Positions 1 through 11,077 of a stretch of DNA of 64,000 bases are shown here, piece after piece (the first letter of the stretch is position 1; every line of letters starts with the position of its first letter). The notes below the pieces were generated by a model. The model did not search any database. It was not told the DNA's origin and worked only from the letters and a program-made list of their open reading frames with translations. The DNA comes from Talpa occidentalis. Lineage: Eukaryota > Chordata > Mammalia > Eulipotyphla > Talpidae. Made by a program: the position numbers and the translations under genes. The stretch is from assembly GCF_014898055.3 (NCBI RefSeq), contig NW_023600993.1, positions 15,218,850 to 15,282,849 of the forward strand, given 5' to 3'.

Positions 1-930
1 GAAGCCACATAAGAGGAATTATAAAAATATTAGCCCTTTTGTGACTGATTTTCTTAGCATATAATGTGCAGGTTCATCTGCATTGTAACATTCCAAATTA
101 TTTTCAATGCAGAAGAATATTCCTTTGTATGTATGTGCCACATTTTGTTTATCCATTCATCCATCATCCTGCTCTTGGGTTTCTTCCACATTCTGGCTAT
201 TGTAAATAATGCTGCTGCTGTGAACTTTTTTTTTTTGTTTGTTTGTTTTTTTGTATAGAATACCTGAGGTTTAGACCAGAGGTGCAGGGCATGAGAGGAT
301 TCACCAGAGACAGAGTGGGGAGCAGAGTATGAGGTTGACTGAAACACACTGCTAAGGGAAGCAGCAGGCGAGACATGAGAGGTCCACTGCACCATATGTG
401 GATTAGCTCCCTGGACTGAGAACGAACTCAGGCCATAGCAGTGATAATGCCCTTAGGCCACCAGGGAGGCCTGCTGTGAACTTTGATGTACAAATAATCT
501 GAGTCCATGCTTTATCTTCTTTGGGGTGTAAGCCCAGAATTGTAATAGTTAGATGATGCGGTAATTATATCTTTAATTTTTGAAGATTCTCCACACCATT
601 TTTCATAGTAGCTGTACCATTTTACATACCCACCAGCAATTTATAAGGGTTATACAGTATTCCCACATCTTTGCCAACTCTTGTTTTCTGGTTTTTTATA
701 ATGGATTTGAAGTGATGGTATTAATTTGCATTTTCCTAGCACCTGGTGATGTTGACCTTATTTTCACAACCTTCTTGACCTTTTTTTAATCTTTGAAGAA
801 ATGACTTAAAATCCTTTGTCCACTTTTTAATTGGAATGCTTGGACTTTTTCTTAATTGCTGATTTGTAGAAGTTCTATATATTCTAGATATCAGCCCCTT
901 ATTAGATGTTTGTTGAGTTTTGAGAATGAA
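1..930 (-). mobile_element. L1 3'-end fragment, antisense, split by a SINE
   Basis: Read on the minus strand, this resembles the 3' part of an old mammalian L1. The plus strand shows the inverse of familiar L1 phrases: 'ctggctattgtaaataatgctg', then 'tgtgaactttgatgtacaaataatctgagtcc', then the stretch around 590-660 on a weakly blocked element with a 'ccacaccatttttcatagtagctg' phrase. The SINE at 229-470 interrupts it, and the two halves read on across that insertion. It lies in RAB5A intron 2 and has no intact frame. The family is clear from recall; the subfamily and outer limits are estimates. Confidence 0.7.
229..470 (-). mobile_element. tRNA-type SINE, older subfamily
   Basis: Minus-strand copy: T-rich tail on the left, 'ccaccagggaggcc' head on the right. 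A 14-bp target duplication ctgctgtgaacttt flanks it at 215-228 and 471-484. It is inserted in the antisense L1 fragment and is therefore younger than it. Confidence 0.9.
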
Positions 931-2479
931 TCCTATATGATCAGTACTTACAGATCATTTTGCAGGGTGGATTTATTTTGCTATGTTTTTGTATATTACC
1001 TATATAGTCATTTTTAGCCTGGTAGACTTTTACAGTATTTTCTGTTTGGTTTAGACAGTATGTATGATTTCCTCTCTGCCCTACTGATGAGCACCAGTTT
1101 CTTCCTTCTTGCATTAATTGAAATATATCTCTTCCCTGAATATGTGGCTGCCTACCATAATCCACTAGGTATTTACCGCTATAGACAGATAACAATTTTA
1201 ATAATAAAAATGCCCTGTTTTTATTATGTCTGTGAATAGTTCTAAACCATCCATATATTTTTTATAATTTTAGGATGTAAAGTTGGTGCTCATTTTTCTT
1301 GAAAAATTTTTCTCTTAGATTAAATGGTATTGATGGTCATTTTCTAAGCAAACTGATAAATGCTACTTGTTCAAGTCCTACCACCCATCAAATGAGAACC
1401 TTGACTTGGGGACAATACAATAGACTAATATTATTTTAGTTTTTTCTCTGCTCTTCTATTCACATTTTAAAATAGATGTATCCTGTTCCTACAGAAATTT
1501 TTACATAAATTTTACTTTATGGCAGTTAAATAGATCATTTGTAATCATTTTTAATTTAATTGCTACTTAATGTTTACCAAACCACCAGAACTTTTCTTTT
1601 ACACATTTAGATTATTTCTAATTAATTCTAATTTCTAATTATTTCTAATTAATTCTTTGAGCATAAACTTTTCATCTCCCTGTTTTTCTGGCCCCTCACA
1701 CCATCTTTTGGAGATTCCATGATGTATGTTAATAAATATCAGCATTTTCATGACTTTGCCACATGGTAACAAAATTATTTCCCAAAGAGTTATACAATAT
1801 CACCGGTATAGCTTGAGTTTTTGCTATTCCCTCTTTTTTATTTTCACTTTTTCATTCTGCTATTATATGATAAAACAAGTATATTTACTGTGTATATGAT
1901 TTTGTTGGCTTTTAGTAATGTTGACTCTTTTTCCTCTATATTCTTTTTGTGAAGGAATTTTCTTTTCACATTTACCCTTGGCACTTAATAGATTTTTTCT
2001 TGAATTTTATATGAACTTTCTATGTGTTAAAAATATTGATTCCTTAATTACTGTAGAAAGTTTCCAAAATCTTTCATCCCTGTATTTTGGTTTTATGTTT
2101 GCAAATTTAAACTCTCAGATTTTTATGTAAAAGTCTCAGATCTTTATGTAACCAGACTTGATAGTCTTACACAGAATTTTTGCTCAATTCTAATAAATTT
2201 TTTTCTGTCAACATTTGAGAATAAGTTTATGGCTTGGGTGATTTTTTTTTTTCACTTTTTTGCCCAAATATTTCATTAATGTAGAATCATTTTAGCTTAA
2301 GGGATTTTAAATCTTTCTTTAATGAGTTGCGAGTGTTCACTTAATGTTACTGATTTTGATAGTCTTTCCCTTGCCCAGTGTATTGCAGTATCTCTTCAAT
2401 TATTAAGATCTTAGACATTTTAGGCCTTCATTATTTGTAAATTAACCTTTATATGGTTTCAGCTATTCTCAGCTGGCCC
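931..2479. other. RAB5A intron 2, AT-rich, no gene seen
   Basis: AT-rich intron sequence without a credible exon; short open frames here have no recognisable protein. Around 1580-1830 there are weak antisense L1-like phrases (for example 'cacatttagattatttctaatt' and 'ttcccaaagagttatacaatatcacc'), so part of it is probably a decayed L1. A poly-T stretch lies near 2240. Confidence 0.5.
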
Positions 2480-2830
2480 CAAGGACTATGATTCAGTATT
2501 TGTAGTTTTGCTGAGACTGAAATGTTAACTTGCTGCTGCCAGGCTTACAAATAGGAACTGGTCTTAACAAGAGCTCAAAGGAGGAGCCTATTAGACAGGC
2601 CAGCACCCGCATCTCAACGCAGCTTTGTTTTTCTCTACTTGTCGTCGCGTACACAGTAACTCTCGAAGTGATAAAAGCTGTTTCTTTGTGAAATATGGGC
2701 CCGAAAAAGAAAACCAACTGCTAGTGCTGGTGATGGAAGTGAAGAGAAAATGAAGAGGTCTAAGAAAGTGATGGTTCTTAGCCAGAAAATAGACGTTTTG
2801 GATAAATTAAAGTGGTTTTGAAGATTCAGG
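2480..2830 (+). mobile_element. Tigger/pogo-like DNA transposon remnant
   Basis: A short decayed frame near 2697-2820 translates, with one frame change near its start, to a basic stretch followed by KKVMVLSQKIDVLDKLK. That resembles the N-terminal helix-turn-helix start of Tigger/JRKL-type transposases, which typically read 'K.L.L..K..IL..L'. It stops at a TGA after 'KWF'. The flanking 130 bp upstream look like the element's 5' untranslated end. Only the start of a transposase is present. Assignment is by motif recall; a chance resemblance is possible. Confidence 0.45.
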
Positions 2831-5800
2831 TAAGTTTGTGGTTGGTTAATGTTGTTGCTATTGATGTAGTTTCTATTTTGAGTGCCAGAATTTATTTTTA
2901 TGACTTTATATATGTGACTAGTAATGTATTTTAGAAGCACTAAGGATTTGAAGATGTGGCTATACTTAACTGAATTTTTATGGGAGAAGTTAAATGCTTT
3001 AGGGGCATTTGAAAGCTTGAGCACTTTGGGTAATCATGACCATCTTGTAATGTATATCAAGAATTTATTATGGTGGTGGGTTTTCCTATTCCCGTAAAGT
3101 TTGTCTTTGTGACATTACAACACACTAATTTTCATATGTTTTTCATACACTTAAAAGTTTATTCCTCTGACCTAATGTTGGTCTTTTATTTCTCTTCTAA
3201 AATTAAGTTCTGCTTATACTATATACACAACCACAACAGTAACACAGTGTTGTCAAGTTTAAAAGGTCTTGGTGATATTTTGTTTGAGATTGTATTGGTT
3301 ACATAAACTTTTTGTAATGCCTATTTTTTTCCACATGGGAACTGTATTCAGATGTTACCAAAACAGTCCAAAAATGGTTGCACATACCCTTTTTTTTTTT
3401 AAATGAACTTTGTTTTTGAGCAAGCATTTTAAATGTCTATAGAGCTATGGTTTGTTTATATTATTTAGTATATAAAAAATAATAGCTAACAATTTTTCCT
3501 CTAACTCCTAGTCTAGGAGAAGAAATAGATGATACAAACTAGAGGTTATAAAAGGTGTAAAATATGTTACTGCAGAGGTAGGAGTCGCTAAAATAGGGTG
3601 GGATGAAGGAGGGTTTGTAAGAGTTGAGTAAATTGATCTTTGTAGGTATTATTGGCATCCATTCTCCTCCCAGCAAATACTGGAAAAATCCTGGTCAGTG
3701 TCAGTATGTTGTAAGGGTTACTGAATTTGATGTGTAACAGCCAATTAAAGAACTACCCATCTTTATTTTAGCTGATTTTCATGTCCAACTTGCCTCTTTC
3801 AAACAATCTCTAGTAAGCTATTACTTTTATAATTATAATGATATCTGAAATGATAATAGTGCCAGCAGTAAATATTCTTGTTTTGTTTCTAGATTTACAC
3901 AGAACTGCCTATGAATGAAATGTTGATTTTTTTTTTTTAAACTTAGGGAGTAGACAGCTAGATTTGAAGGAAGACTATTAAATACATGATAATGGTTGTT
4001 GACTCAGATTTCCTTTTGTTATTTAAATAATGTGATTTTTTTTTTCTTTTTTAACCTACTGTTGTGTAACAGCTTTGTATTTCTGAAAGAAATCTCAACC
4101 TAGTTGTGGACTATTCTTTTAATATGTTGGTTGCATTTTCTTTTCCTGTGTCTTATTAGGAATTTTGTAAATGTGTTTATATAAAAAGATTGGTGACCTT
4201 TGTGATAGCTTAAACTGGTTTGAGAATCAGATTATATATTCCCTCGCTTGAAGTTGATTTAAGGAAGTGTAAATGTTTTTCTTACCAGTGTATTCTGTGG
4301 TCATACTATGTCTTGAGAGAAAACAAAGTCTGAATGTAAATAATCCACTTTTTCACATTGATTCAAGCTATTCTTGAGATAAGGGTTATTTTCTGATTCC
4401 TGTCCTATTTTTTCTTTTTATTGAAAAAGAAGTGAAGACTTAATTTTAAGTGCTTAATTTTTTGGTTTTTTTGGTTCTACAGGAGAACCATTCATGACTG
4501 AAAAAGTAACAGCACTTTCTCAGTATTTACCATAAATACAGGATTTCAGAAATAGAGATTTTCACTAATTTTGTATGGTGAGGCAGGTTTGAATTAGAAC
4601 ATATTTTAAATATAGAACTGTTTATTAGACTCTTGCTTAAAATAGACATTTCCAATTTTGATGTTTGAGAAATCAAGATTACAGTTGCAGGTACCAGCAG
4701 TTGCTGATAATTGCAGCAGCCGCCACTTGAACTACTAATAAAAACATGAAAAATGAATTATGTCTAATATAAAAGAGATAATCTGATTAGACTTGACTAC
4801 TTTGGCACATTTGATTAGTAAATTTCTTTTGAAAAATTGCTATCCCTAAGATACTGCTACTATGCAGAGAAATTAATTGTAATTCTTTTGCATAACGTGA
4901 CAGTTTTAGAAAACTTTATAACTATAAATCCATGCCAATTTAGGAAAAAAGTTGAATATCATATCTTGAGCCGAAAGTAAAAGGGATGGAAGGAGCATAT
5001 CAGCTTATGATGAATGACTACAGCATCAGGGGTCCAGCTGCCAAAGGTGATGAGGGAAACAGATGCTCTGAGGTGTGGTTGTGGTCATACCCGCATGCTG
5101 CTAAAAATAAATGGCTGTGTGAACATGCTGTACACAAGTATCTTTAGTAAAACTAGCCACCTTTAGAAACTTACTCTAATAGTTAGTTTAAAGCTTAGTT
5201 GATATGATTGATTAAAAATCCATATTTTGTAAGTCAGCTTCTTAGTTTTCATAACTTTCTGTTGTGGTATAAGAATGTTTATTCCTAGAGCCAAGAGATT
5301 TATATTTATAGTAGACATGAAGCAAATTCAGAAAATAAGTGATGCAGTAATTCTTTGTGAGAGCTGACAGTAATTTTAATTTTAAAAGCAAAAGTATTAT
5401 AAAGTGATCATTAAAATCTGAAAAAAGAACAGATGGAAAGGAACAATCCAAAAAAATTCTTCCTGGAAAGAGTGAAAGATCTAGGAGTAAGCAAGTTAAG
5501 TCTTGACCGAAGTAATAACAATGATAGTATCATAATGTTTTGAAGGAATAATAATTAACAAAAATATTTAATGGTAGTGGACTGGGACTAAATCCCTAAG
5601 GTATAGCAGTAAATATCAGAGAATGGAGCAGAGGGTATGGTGTTGGCAATGTAGATGGTAGTTACAAACAGCTTTTCTCCAAGTTTCAAATATGTCAGTA
5701 CTTTAGTCTCTCCTTATCTTCAGGGGATACATTATCAGGCCACCAGTAGATGTTTGAAATCAAATAGTTCCAAGCCCTGTACCCATAGTTTTTTTCCTGT

Positions 5801-5993
5801 ACATACACACCTAAATTATAAATTAGACACAGTAAGAGATGAACAGCAACTAATAATGAACAATTATAACAATATACTTTAATAAAAGTTATGTGAATGT
5901 GATCTTCCTCTCTTAAAATACCTTATTTTGAGACAGCATTTGACCCTACTAGGTAACTGAAATCTCAGACAGTAAAAAGGGAACTTCCTGTGT
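2831..5993. other. RAB5A intron 2, no gene seen
   Basis: AT-rich intron with poly-T runs (3390, 3930, 4030) and short open frames only. No lineage SINE occurs in this 3.1 kb, although they average one per 1.4 kb in the window. I searched it by eye for the RAB5A exon carrying the start codon and P-loop and did not see it, so that exon must lie upstream of the window. Confidence 0.5.
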
Positions 5994-6018
5994 TGTGTGT
6001 GTGTGTGTGTGTGTGTGT
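5994..6018. repeat. (GT)n microsatellite
   Basis: About 12 GT units in RAB5A intron 2, 265 bp upstream of the exon at 6283. Likely length-polymorphic. Confidence 0.95.
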
Positions 6019-6282
6019 TTACAGTTTGTAAGATCATTTTACAATAATTTGTAGAACAGTGTCAAAATTATTTAAATATTATAACAGGCTTTTTAATAAT
6101 GCAGGAAAAAGATCTGTGCTTTTACTGTGAACGTCTTATGTGAAACTTTGAAGTCACAAATATTTAAAGGCACTATTAACTGTGGTTCTGCGACATACCA
6201 GGTTTTCATGCTTCTTTATCCTATATTGTGAAAATGCTTGGGGGGGGAATGATAAACTTACTGCAGAATTTTCTTCTTTCAG

Positions 6283-6434
6283 CTGCTTTTCTTACCCAAA
6301 CCGTGTGTCTTGATGACACAACAGTAAAGTTTGAAATATGGGATACAGCTGGTCAAGAGCGATATCATAGCCTAGCACCAATGTACTACAGAGGAGCACA
6401 AGCAGCCATAGTTGTATATGATATCACAAATGAG
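6283..6434 (+). CDS. RAB5A: RAB5A exon 3: switch I end, DTAGQ motif, switch II
   Basis: RAB5A is a small GTPase that switches early-endosome tethering and fusion on and off. This 152-bp exon completes the split codon for Ala55 and encodes residues 56-105. It includes the G3 motif WDTAGQ (the Gln is human position 79, needed for hydrolysis), the switch II region and the start of helix 2. Acceptor: 'ttttcttctttcag' ending at 6282. Donor: GAG|gtaagt at 6435. The encoded residues match the human protein as I recall it. The frame is open upstream as well, but the acceptor and the protein match set the exon edge. The upstream exon with the start codon and P-loop is outside the window. No disabling change is seen. 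Confidence 0.97.
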
Positions 6435-6658
6435 GTAAGTAGAAATGCAGTAATGCTAATTTTAATGTTCATTCATTTTTGTAATCACAATTTCAATTTT
6501 GAAAAGCTCTTCGAGTTTGAAGAGCTAATTTTTTTAAAAATAACAAAGTCCTATGAATTTCTGAGAGTCATACTAGATAATCTATAAAGTCTTGCTTTAC
6601 AAAAATATCACTAACCATTTTTGAGCCTATGCCAAATGGGTATGTCTTTGTTTCCTAG

Positions 6659-6781
6659 GAGTCCTTTGCCAGAGCCAAAAACTGGGTTAAAGAACTTCAG
6701 AGGCAAGCAAGTCCTAACATTGTAATAGCTTTATCAGGAAACAAGGCTGACCTTGCAAATAAAAGAGCTGTTGATTTCCAG
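6659..6781 (+). CDS. RAB5A: RAB5A exon 4: NKAD guanine-specificity motif
   Basis: A 123-bp exon of exactly 41 codons (residues 106-146), so both flanking introns are phase 0. It begins with [16 protein letters not shown] and contains the G4 motif NKAD (human 133-136), which selects guanine over adenine. It ends with Gln at VDFQ. Acceptor 'tttcctag' at 6658; donor CAG|gtatgt at 6782. Intron 3 between exons 3 and 4 is only 224 bp and holds no repeat. The encoded residues match human RAB5A as recalled. Confidence 0.97.
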
Positions 6782-7235
6782 GTATGTTGGATTTAACTTT
6801 AACTTGAAGGCACATATATTTTTGCAAATGTTTCTTATGTATGTATACTTGAATTATAACTTTAAAACCATGCAAATAATACAGATTACAAAAACAAATA
6901 TATACTATAATAAATTATCTTTAGATAGCTTTACATAATTGTGATGTATGCATTGTGATTCAGAGACCTAAACAATTACAAAATAAGTAATTGTTGATGT
7001 GCAGAAATACATAAAGTAAAAGGTAGTTGGTTGCCTTCTATCCTAGTACCTCTACCCCTACACATACACATAACCACAGCTACACATCCTGTGGTTTATC
7101 TACTATCTAATTAATCGTTAATTAAAAATGTTTCCTGTGCAAAAGAGAGAAAGTATCATCATTTAAAACTAAGCAAATACCTCTACTTAAACATTTTAAA
7201 AGTCCCCCTGTTTCTCTTCACCTTCTCTCCCAAAA

Positions 7236-7360
7236 AAGTTTGGTTGGGGTCATTATATAATACTAACGATGGGATAAATTTCTATTTTAAATGTAACTAG
7301 ATGGGAGTGAAAGGAACTACTGTTTTTTTCATCATTAGGTTCTAAGTGTATGGTACATTT
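7236..7360. repeat. Intron 4 segment duplicated in intron 5
   Basis: The phrases 'gtttggttggggtcattatataata', 'gatgggataaatttctatt' and 'tttttttcatcattaggttc' recur in the same order and orientation at 7906-8025 with moderate divergence. The copies are about 670 bp apart and flank exon 5. See the findings. Confidence 0.75.
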
Positions 7361-7533
7361 GGTTTCACTTCATTCTTGTGACAACTATGTGAGGTACATA
7401 TATTATTGCTCTAATATGCCTCCCCACTGTAGAGTGCTAGATAGAGCATTTCAATTACAGTCAAATATGACCCAACCATATAACATTTCAATATAGCATA
7501 TGCAAAGGATATATTTTTTTTTTCCTACAACAG

Positions 7534-7627
7534 GAAGCACAGTCCTATGCAGATGACAACAGTTTATTATTCATGGAGACATCAGCTAAAACATCAATGA
7601 ATGTAAATGAAATATTCATGGCAATAG
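7534..7627 (+). CDS. RAB5A: RAB5A exon 5: TSAK motif
   Basis: A 94-bp exon encoding residues 147-177 plus the first base of codon 178. It opens [21 protein letters not shown] and carries the G5 motif SAK (human 163-165), which contacts the guanine base. Acceptor 'cctacaacag' ends at 7533; donor ATAG|gtaaga at 7628. The intron after it is phase 1 and is 5.5 kb long, filled with SINEs. The coding sequence looks intact. Confidence 0.97.
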
Positions 7628-7905
7628 GTAAGATTTGCTTATTCTAATGATTAATGTGGGCAAAACCGTTTATACTAGAACATACGCAGTTTGACAGTCT
7701 TTCAAAATTGTTGTATTTTCTTTTTTTAAATGATTGTACTGCCTTTCTCAGTCTGTGCTACCAAGCATTATTTTGTTGGTGTTACTGCTAAATGCGAAAA
7801 ATTACTACTTATTATATCCCTTTAGTTCAGGTAAGGGTCTTTCAGGGAAGTTGAAAGCCTACACTTTGAGCTGGTAGTCTAAGCAGACAAACTTCTAAGA
7901 AGTTT

Positions 7906-8025
7906 GGTTGTAGTCATTATATAATACCCATGATGGGATAATTTTCTATTATTCATGGAGACATTTTGCTATATGGAGAAATTTTGATGTATTTTTTTCA
8001 TTAGATTATACTTTTTTATGGAAAG
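7906..8025. repeat. Intron 5 copy of intron 4 segment, with exon-5-like patch
   Basis: This is the partner of 7236-7360. In its middle, 7947-7964 is an 18-base exact match to exon 5 at 7565-7582 (tattattcatggagacat). It therefore looks like intron 4 sequence joined to a patch of exon 5. No splice signals or continued coding match surround the patch. Confidence 0.7.
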
Positions 8026-8109
8026 GAAGATAGTTTTCAGTGTGACATTTAGGTATAATGAGATTTTTTCCTCACTGATCAATAACTCTTTTCATCTCTT
8101 AGATGTTCA

Positions 8110-8376
8110 GGGCCTCCCGGGTGGCACAAGTGGTTGGGACGCAACCTATGATGCTATCCACAGCCACTGCAGCACGAGTTTGATCCCCAGCCAGGGAGCT
8201 CCTCACATGGCGCAGCAGACCTCTCCTGATTCACCCGCTGCTCCCTGCAGCAGTATATTTCAGTCAATCTGCCTGTTCTGTTCCACACTCTCTCTGGTGA
8301 ATCCTCTCACCCCCACACCTCTGGCCTGTACCCCAGTTCTTGTATGCATAAATAAATAAATTAAAAAAAAAAAAAC
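8110..8376 (+). mobile_element. tRNA-type SINE, older subfamily
   Basis: Full-length plus copy with head 'gggcctcccgggtggcacaa', A-tail on the right, and a 9-bp target duplication agatgttca at 8101-8109 and 8377-8385. In RAB5A intron 5. Confidence 0.93.
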
Positions 8377-8668
8377 AGATGTTCAAAAAACAAAAATAGA
8401 GCACTGTTTTTGTTTTTCAAGTTTTTTGAATCATTGATTACTTGGCAAAATTAACAGAGACCTCAAATTTAACAGAAATGCATGATACAGATCGACACAT
8501 TTAATATAAACATCGTAAAGAAAGTTTCAGAATTGGGGCATAGAGAGAGGGAAGGCAAAACCACATCTAAACTCCCTATTACCTCAATGGTTATCTGAAC
8601 AGAGTGCTCTTGCCTTTCCTTTAAGGAACCTTTGACTTTTAACTATCCCTTTGAAGTACTTTTAAGTT

Positions 8669-8938
8669 TGTTTGTTTTTTAGAGATTTATTTATGCATAC
8701 AAGAACTGGGGTACAGGCCATAGGTGTGGGGAGTGAGAGGATTCACCAGAGACAGAGTGGGGAACAGAACAAGCATATTGACTGCAATACATTGCTGAGG
8801 GGGGAGCAGCTGGTGAGACAGGAGAGGTCTGCTGCGCCATGTGGGTAGTTCCTTGGCCAGGAATCAAACTCATGCTGTAGTGGCTGCAGATATCTTCATA
8901 TGTTGCATCTTAACCCCTTGTGCCGCCAGGGAGGCCCC
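8669..8938 (-). mobile_element. tRNA-type SINE, older subfamily
   Basis: Minus copy ending 'gccgccagggaggcccc'. First of three same-orientation copies nearly head to tail in RAB5A intron 5; probable target duplication ttttaag on both sides. Confidence 0.88.
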
Positions 8939-8947
8939 ATTTTAAGG

Positions 8948-9181
8948 TTTTTTTTTTTTTTCCAAAGATTTATTTATGCATAGAAGAACTGGGGTACAGG
9001 CCAGAGGGGTGAGAGGATTCTCCAGAGACAGCAGGGAGCAGAACAGGCAGATTGACTGAAATACACTGGGGAGCAGCATGGCGAGTCAACCCACTGCCGC
9101 GCCATGTGGGTTGCTCCCTGGCCAGCTAGGGATCAAACTTGTGCTGCAGTGGCTGCGGACAGCTTCATATGTTGTGGGTTC
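8948..9181 (-). mobile_element. tRNA-type SINE, head truncated
   Basis: Minus copy with T-rich tail and body, but the 'ccaccagggaggccc' head is missing: it breaks off after 'gacagcttcatatgttg'. The next SINE follows at once, so its insertion or a deletion removed the head. Confidence 0.82.
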
Positions 9182-9189
9182 TTTGTTTT

Positions 9190-9466
9190 TGTGTTTTTTT
9201 TAAGATTTATTTATTTTTATACAAGAGCTGGGTTATAGGCCAGAGGTGCAGGAGGGTGAGAGCTGGGTTTCACCAGAGACAGAGCAGGGAGCAGAACAGG
9301 AAGATTGACTGAAATACACTGCTGAGGGGAGCAGCACGGTGAATCAGGAGAGGTCTGCCGCGCCATGTGGGTTGCTCCCTGGCCGGCTGAGGATTGAACT
9401 TGTGCTGCAGAGGCTACAAATAGCTTCATAGATTGCATCTTATCCTCTTGCACCACCAGGGAGGCC
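9190..9466 (-). mobile_element. tRNA-type SINE, older subfamily
   Basis: Minus full-length copy ending 'accaccagggaggcc'. Third member of the 8669-9466 cluster in RAB5A intron 5. Confidence 0.88.
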
Positions 9467-9929
9467 TCCAACCCCCTTTTAAGTTTTAACTGTCCCACAG
9501 TTGCTGGTTGTAATAAAATTGGAGGAGTAATTAGGAAACGTCCTTTTTTTTCCTATAACAAAAAAGAGTGAAAGTATTCCTGTTGGCCTTATCTCCTAGT
9601 AATTTTAAGGTGGGGATTTTATGAAGGATCTACTTTGGCAGCTCTCCTCTTTACTTGCCTCCACAGTATTCATGTGTCCAGCACTCCTTGTTCCATAATA
9701 TCTTTTACTATGCAGTAGTATTAACTGGAGTGCCCACAGTCCTATTCCCAAATAAGAAATAGTCTTTTATATGGCAATTTAATGAATTGACAGCTTGTCA
9801 GAGGCTAAAGAATACTCACTGAAAGTGGCAAGAACTCTCAGAATTATCTTTCTCAAAGTGAGAGTGTTTAATGGTGACTTAATCAGGAAAAATCTGCCTG
9901 TTCGTATTTTCCTTAGATAATCAGGTTTC
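9467..9929. other. RAB5A intron 5, no gene seen
   Basis: Intron sequence between SINEs without recognisable exon or repeat. Confidence 0.4.
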
Positions 9930-10200
9930 GGCCTCCCTGGTGGCATGGGTTAGTCTCAGCACTATCAAGCTATCACCTGCCACTGTGGCCTGAGTTCAAT
10001 CCCCAGCCAGGGAGCTAACCCACATGGCACAGCAGACCTCCCCTGTCTTGCCTACTGCTTCCCCTTGGCAGTGTATTTCAGTAGATCCACCTGTTCTGCT
10101 CCCCACTCTGTCTCTGGTAAATCCTCTCACCCGCCCTGCACCTGTGGCCTAGACCCCAATTCTTATATGCTTAAGTAAAATAAATCTTTGGAAAAAGAAA
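9930..10200 (+). mobile_element. tRNA-type SINE, older subfamily
   Basis: Plus copy from 'cggcctccctggtggcatggg' to 'aataaatctttggaaaaag'. It belongs to a variant reading 'tagtctcagcactatcaagctatca' between the tRNA boxes. Target duplication not clear. Confidence 0.85.
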
Positions 10201-10355
10201 TTTAAAAAAGGGTTTATGATTTCTTGGAGAAGTAATAGCATAGCTGTAAAAAGGATTGTGCAGCAATCAGTTAAAAAACCGATATATGCAGAACCACATT
10301 AAAAAGTTAACAGGAAACAAGAAGATAATAGGTTCCTCAAATCAGACTTAACTTT

Positions 10356-10634
10356 TTTTTTTTTTTAAAAGATTTGTTTGTTTATGCATACAAGATATGG
10401 GGTACAGGCTAGAGATGCAGGTGGGTGATAGGATTCACCAGAGACAGAGTGGGGAACAGAACAGGCAGACTGACCAAAACACACTGCTGAGAGAGGAGCA
10501 GCGGGCGAGATAGGAGAGGTCCACTTCACCATGTGGGCTGCTCCCTGGCCATCTGGGGATTGAACTCGTGCTGCAGAGGCTGCGTATTGCTTCATAGTGC
10601 GGTGCTTAACCTCTTGCTCCACCAGGGAGGCCCG
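10356..10634 (-). mobile_element. tRNA-type SINE, older subfamily
   Basis: Minus copy with a perfect 16-bp target duplication aatcagacttaacttt at 10340-10355 and 10635-10650. In RAB5A intron 5. Confidence 0.95.
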
Positions 10635-10800
10635 AATCAGACTTAACTTTAAACCTTTATTAAGACTTCATCAGATGGACTTCATTTGTACTTTTGATTC
10701 AAATGTGCTATAAAAACGGTTTTGCTGCCCCTTTTTTTGAAATCAGAACATAGTCTGCATATTAGTACTTTCAATTATTTTTCTAAAATTAGAATGTTTT

Positions 10801-11077
10801 TGGGTGGCGCAGCGGTTGAGCGCTGGGTTGCAAAGCTGGCCACAGCCTCTACAGCACCGGTTCGATCCCCAGCTGCCGGGCGAGGGTCCCACATGGCACG
10901 CAGACCTCTCCTGCCGCCCACTGCTCCCCTCAGCAGTGTACTTCGTCACTCTGCCTGCTCTGCTCTCCCCTCTGGCTCTGGTGAATTCTCTCACCCTCTG
11001 CACTTCTGACTGTACCCAGTGCTTGTATAAATAAATAAATAAATAAATAAATCTTTAAATAAAATAAAATAAAATAA
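10801..11077 (+). mobile_element. tRNA-type SINE, GC-rich subfamily, 5' shortened
   Basis: Starts at 'gggtggcgcagcggttgagcg', about 10 bases into the consensus head. It has the 'cgagggtcccacatggcacgcagacc' body of the GC-rich subfamily and an (ATAA)n tail. Flanks 'aaaattagaatgtttt' and 'aaaattagaatatttt' form the target duplication. Confidence 0.9.

Noticed and set aside
6228..6282. Extension of the RAB5A exon upstream to an ATG at 6234.
   Set aside because: The frame upstream of 6283 is intron: a strong acceptor lies at 6282 and the protein match starts exactly there.
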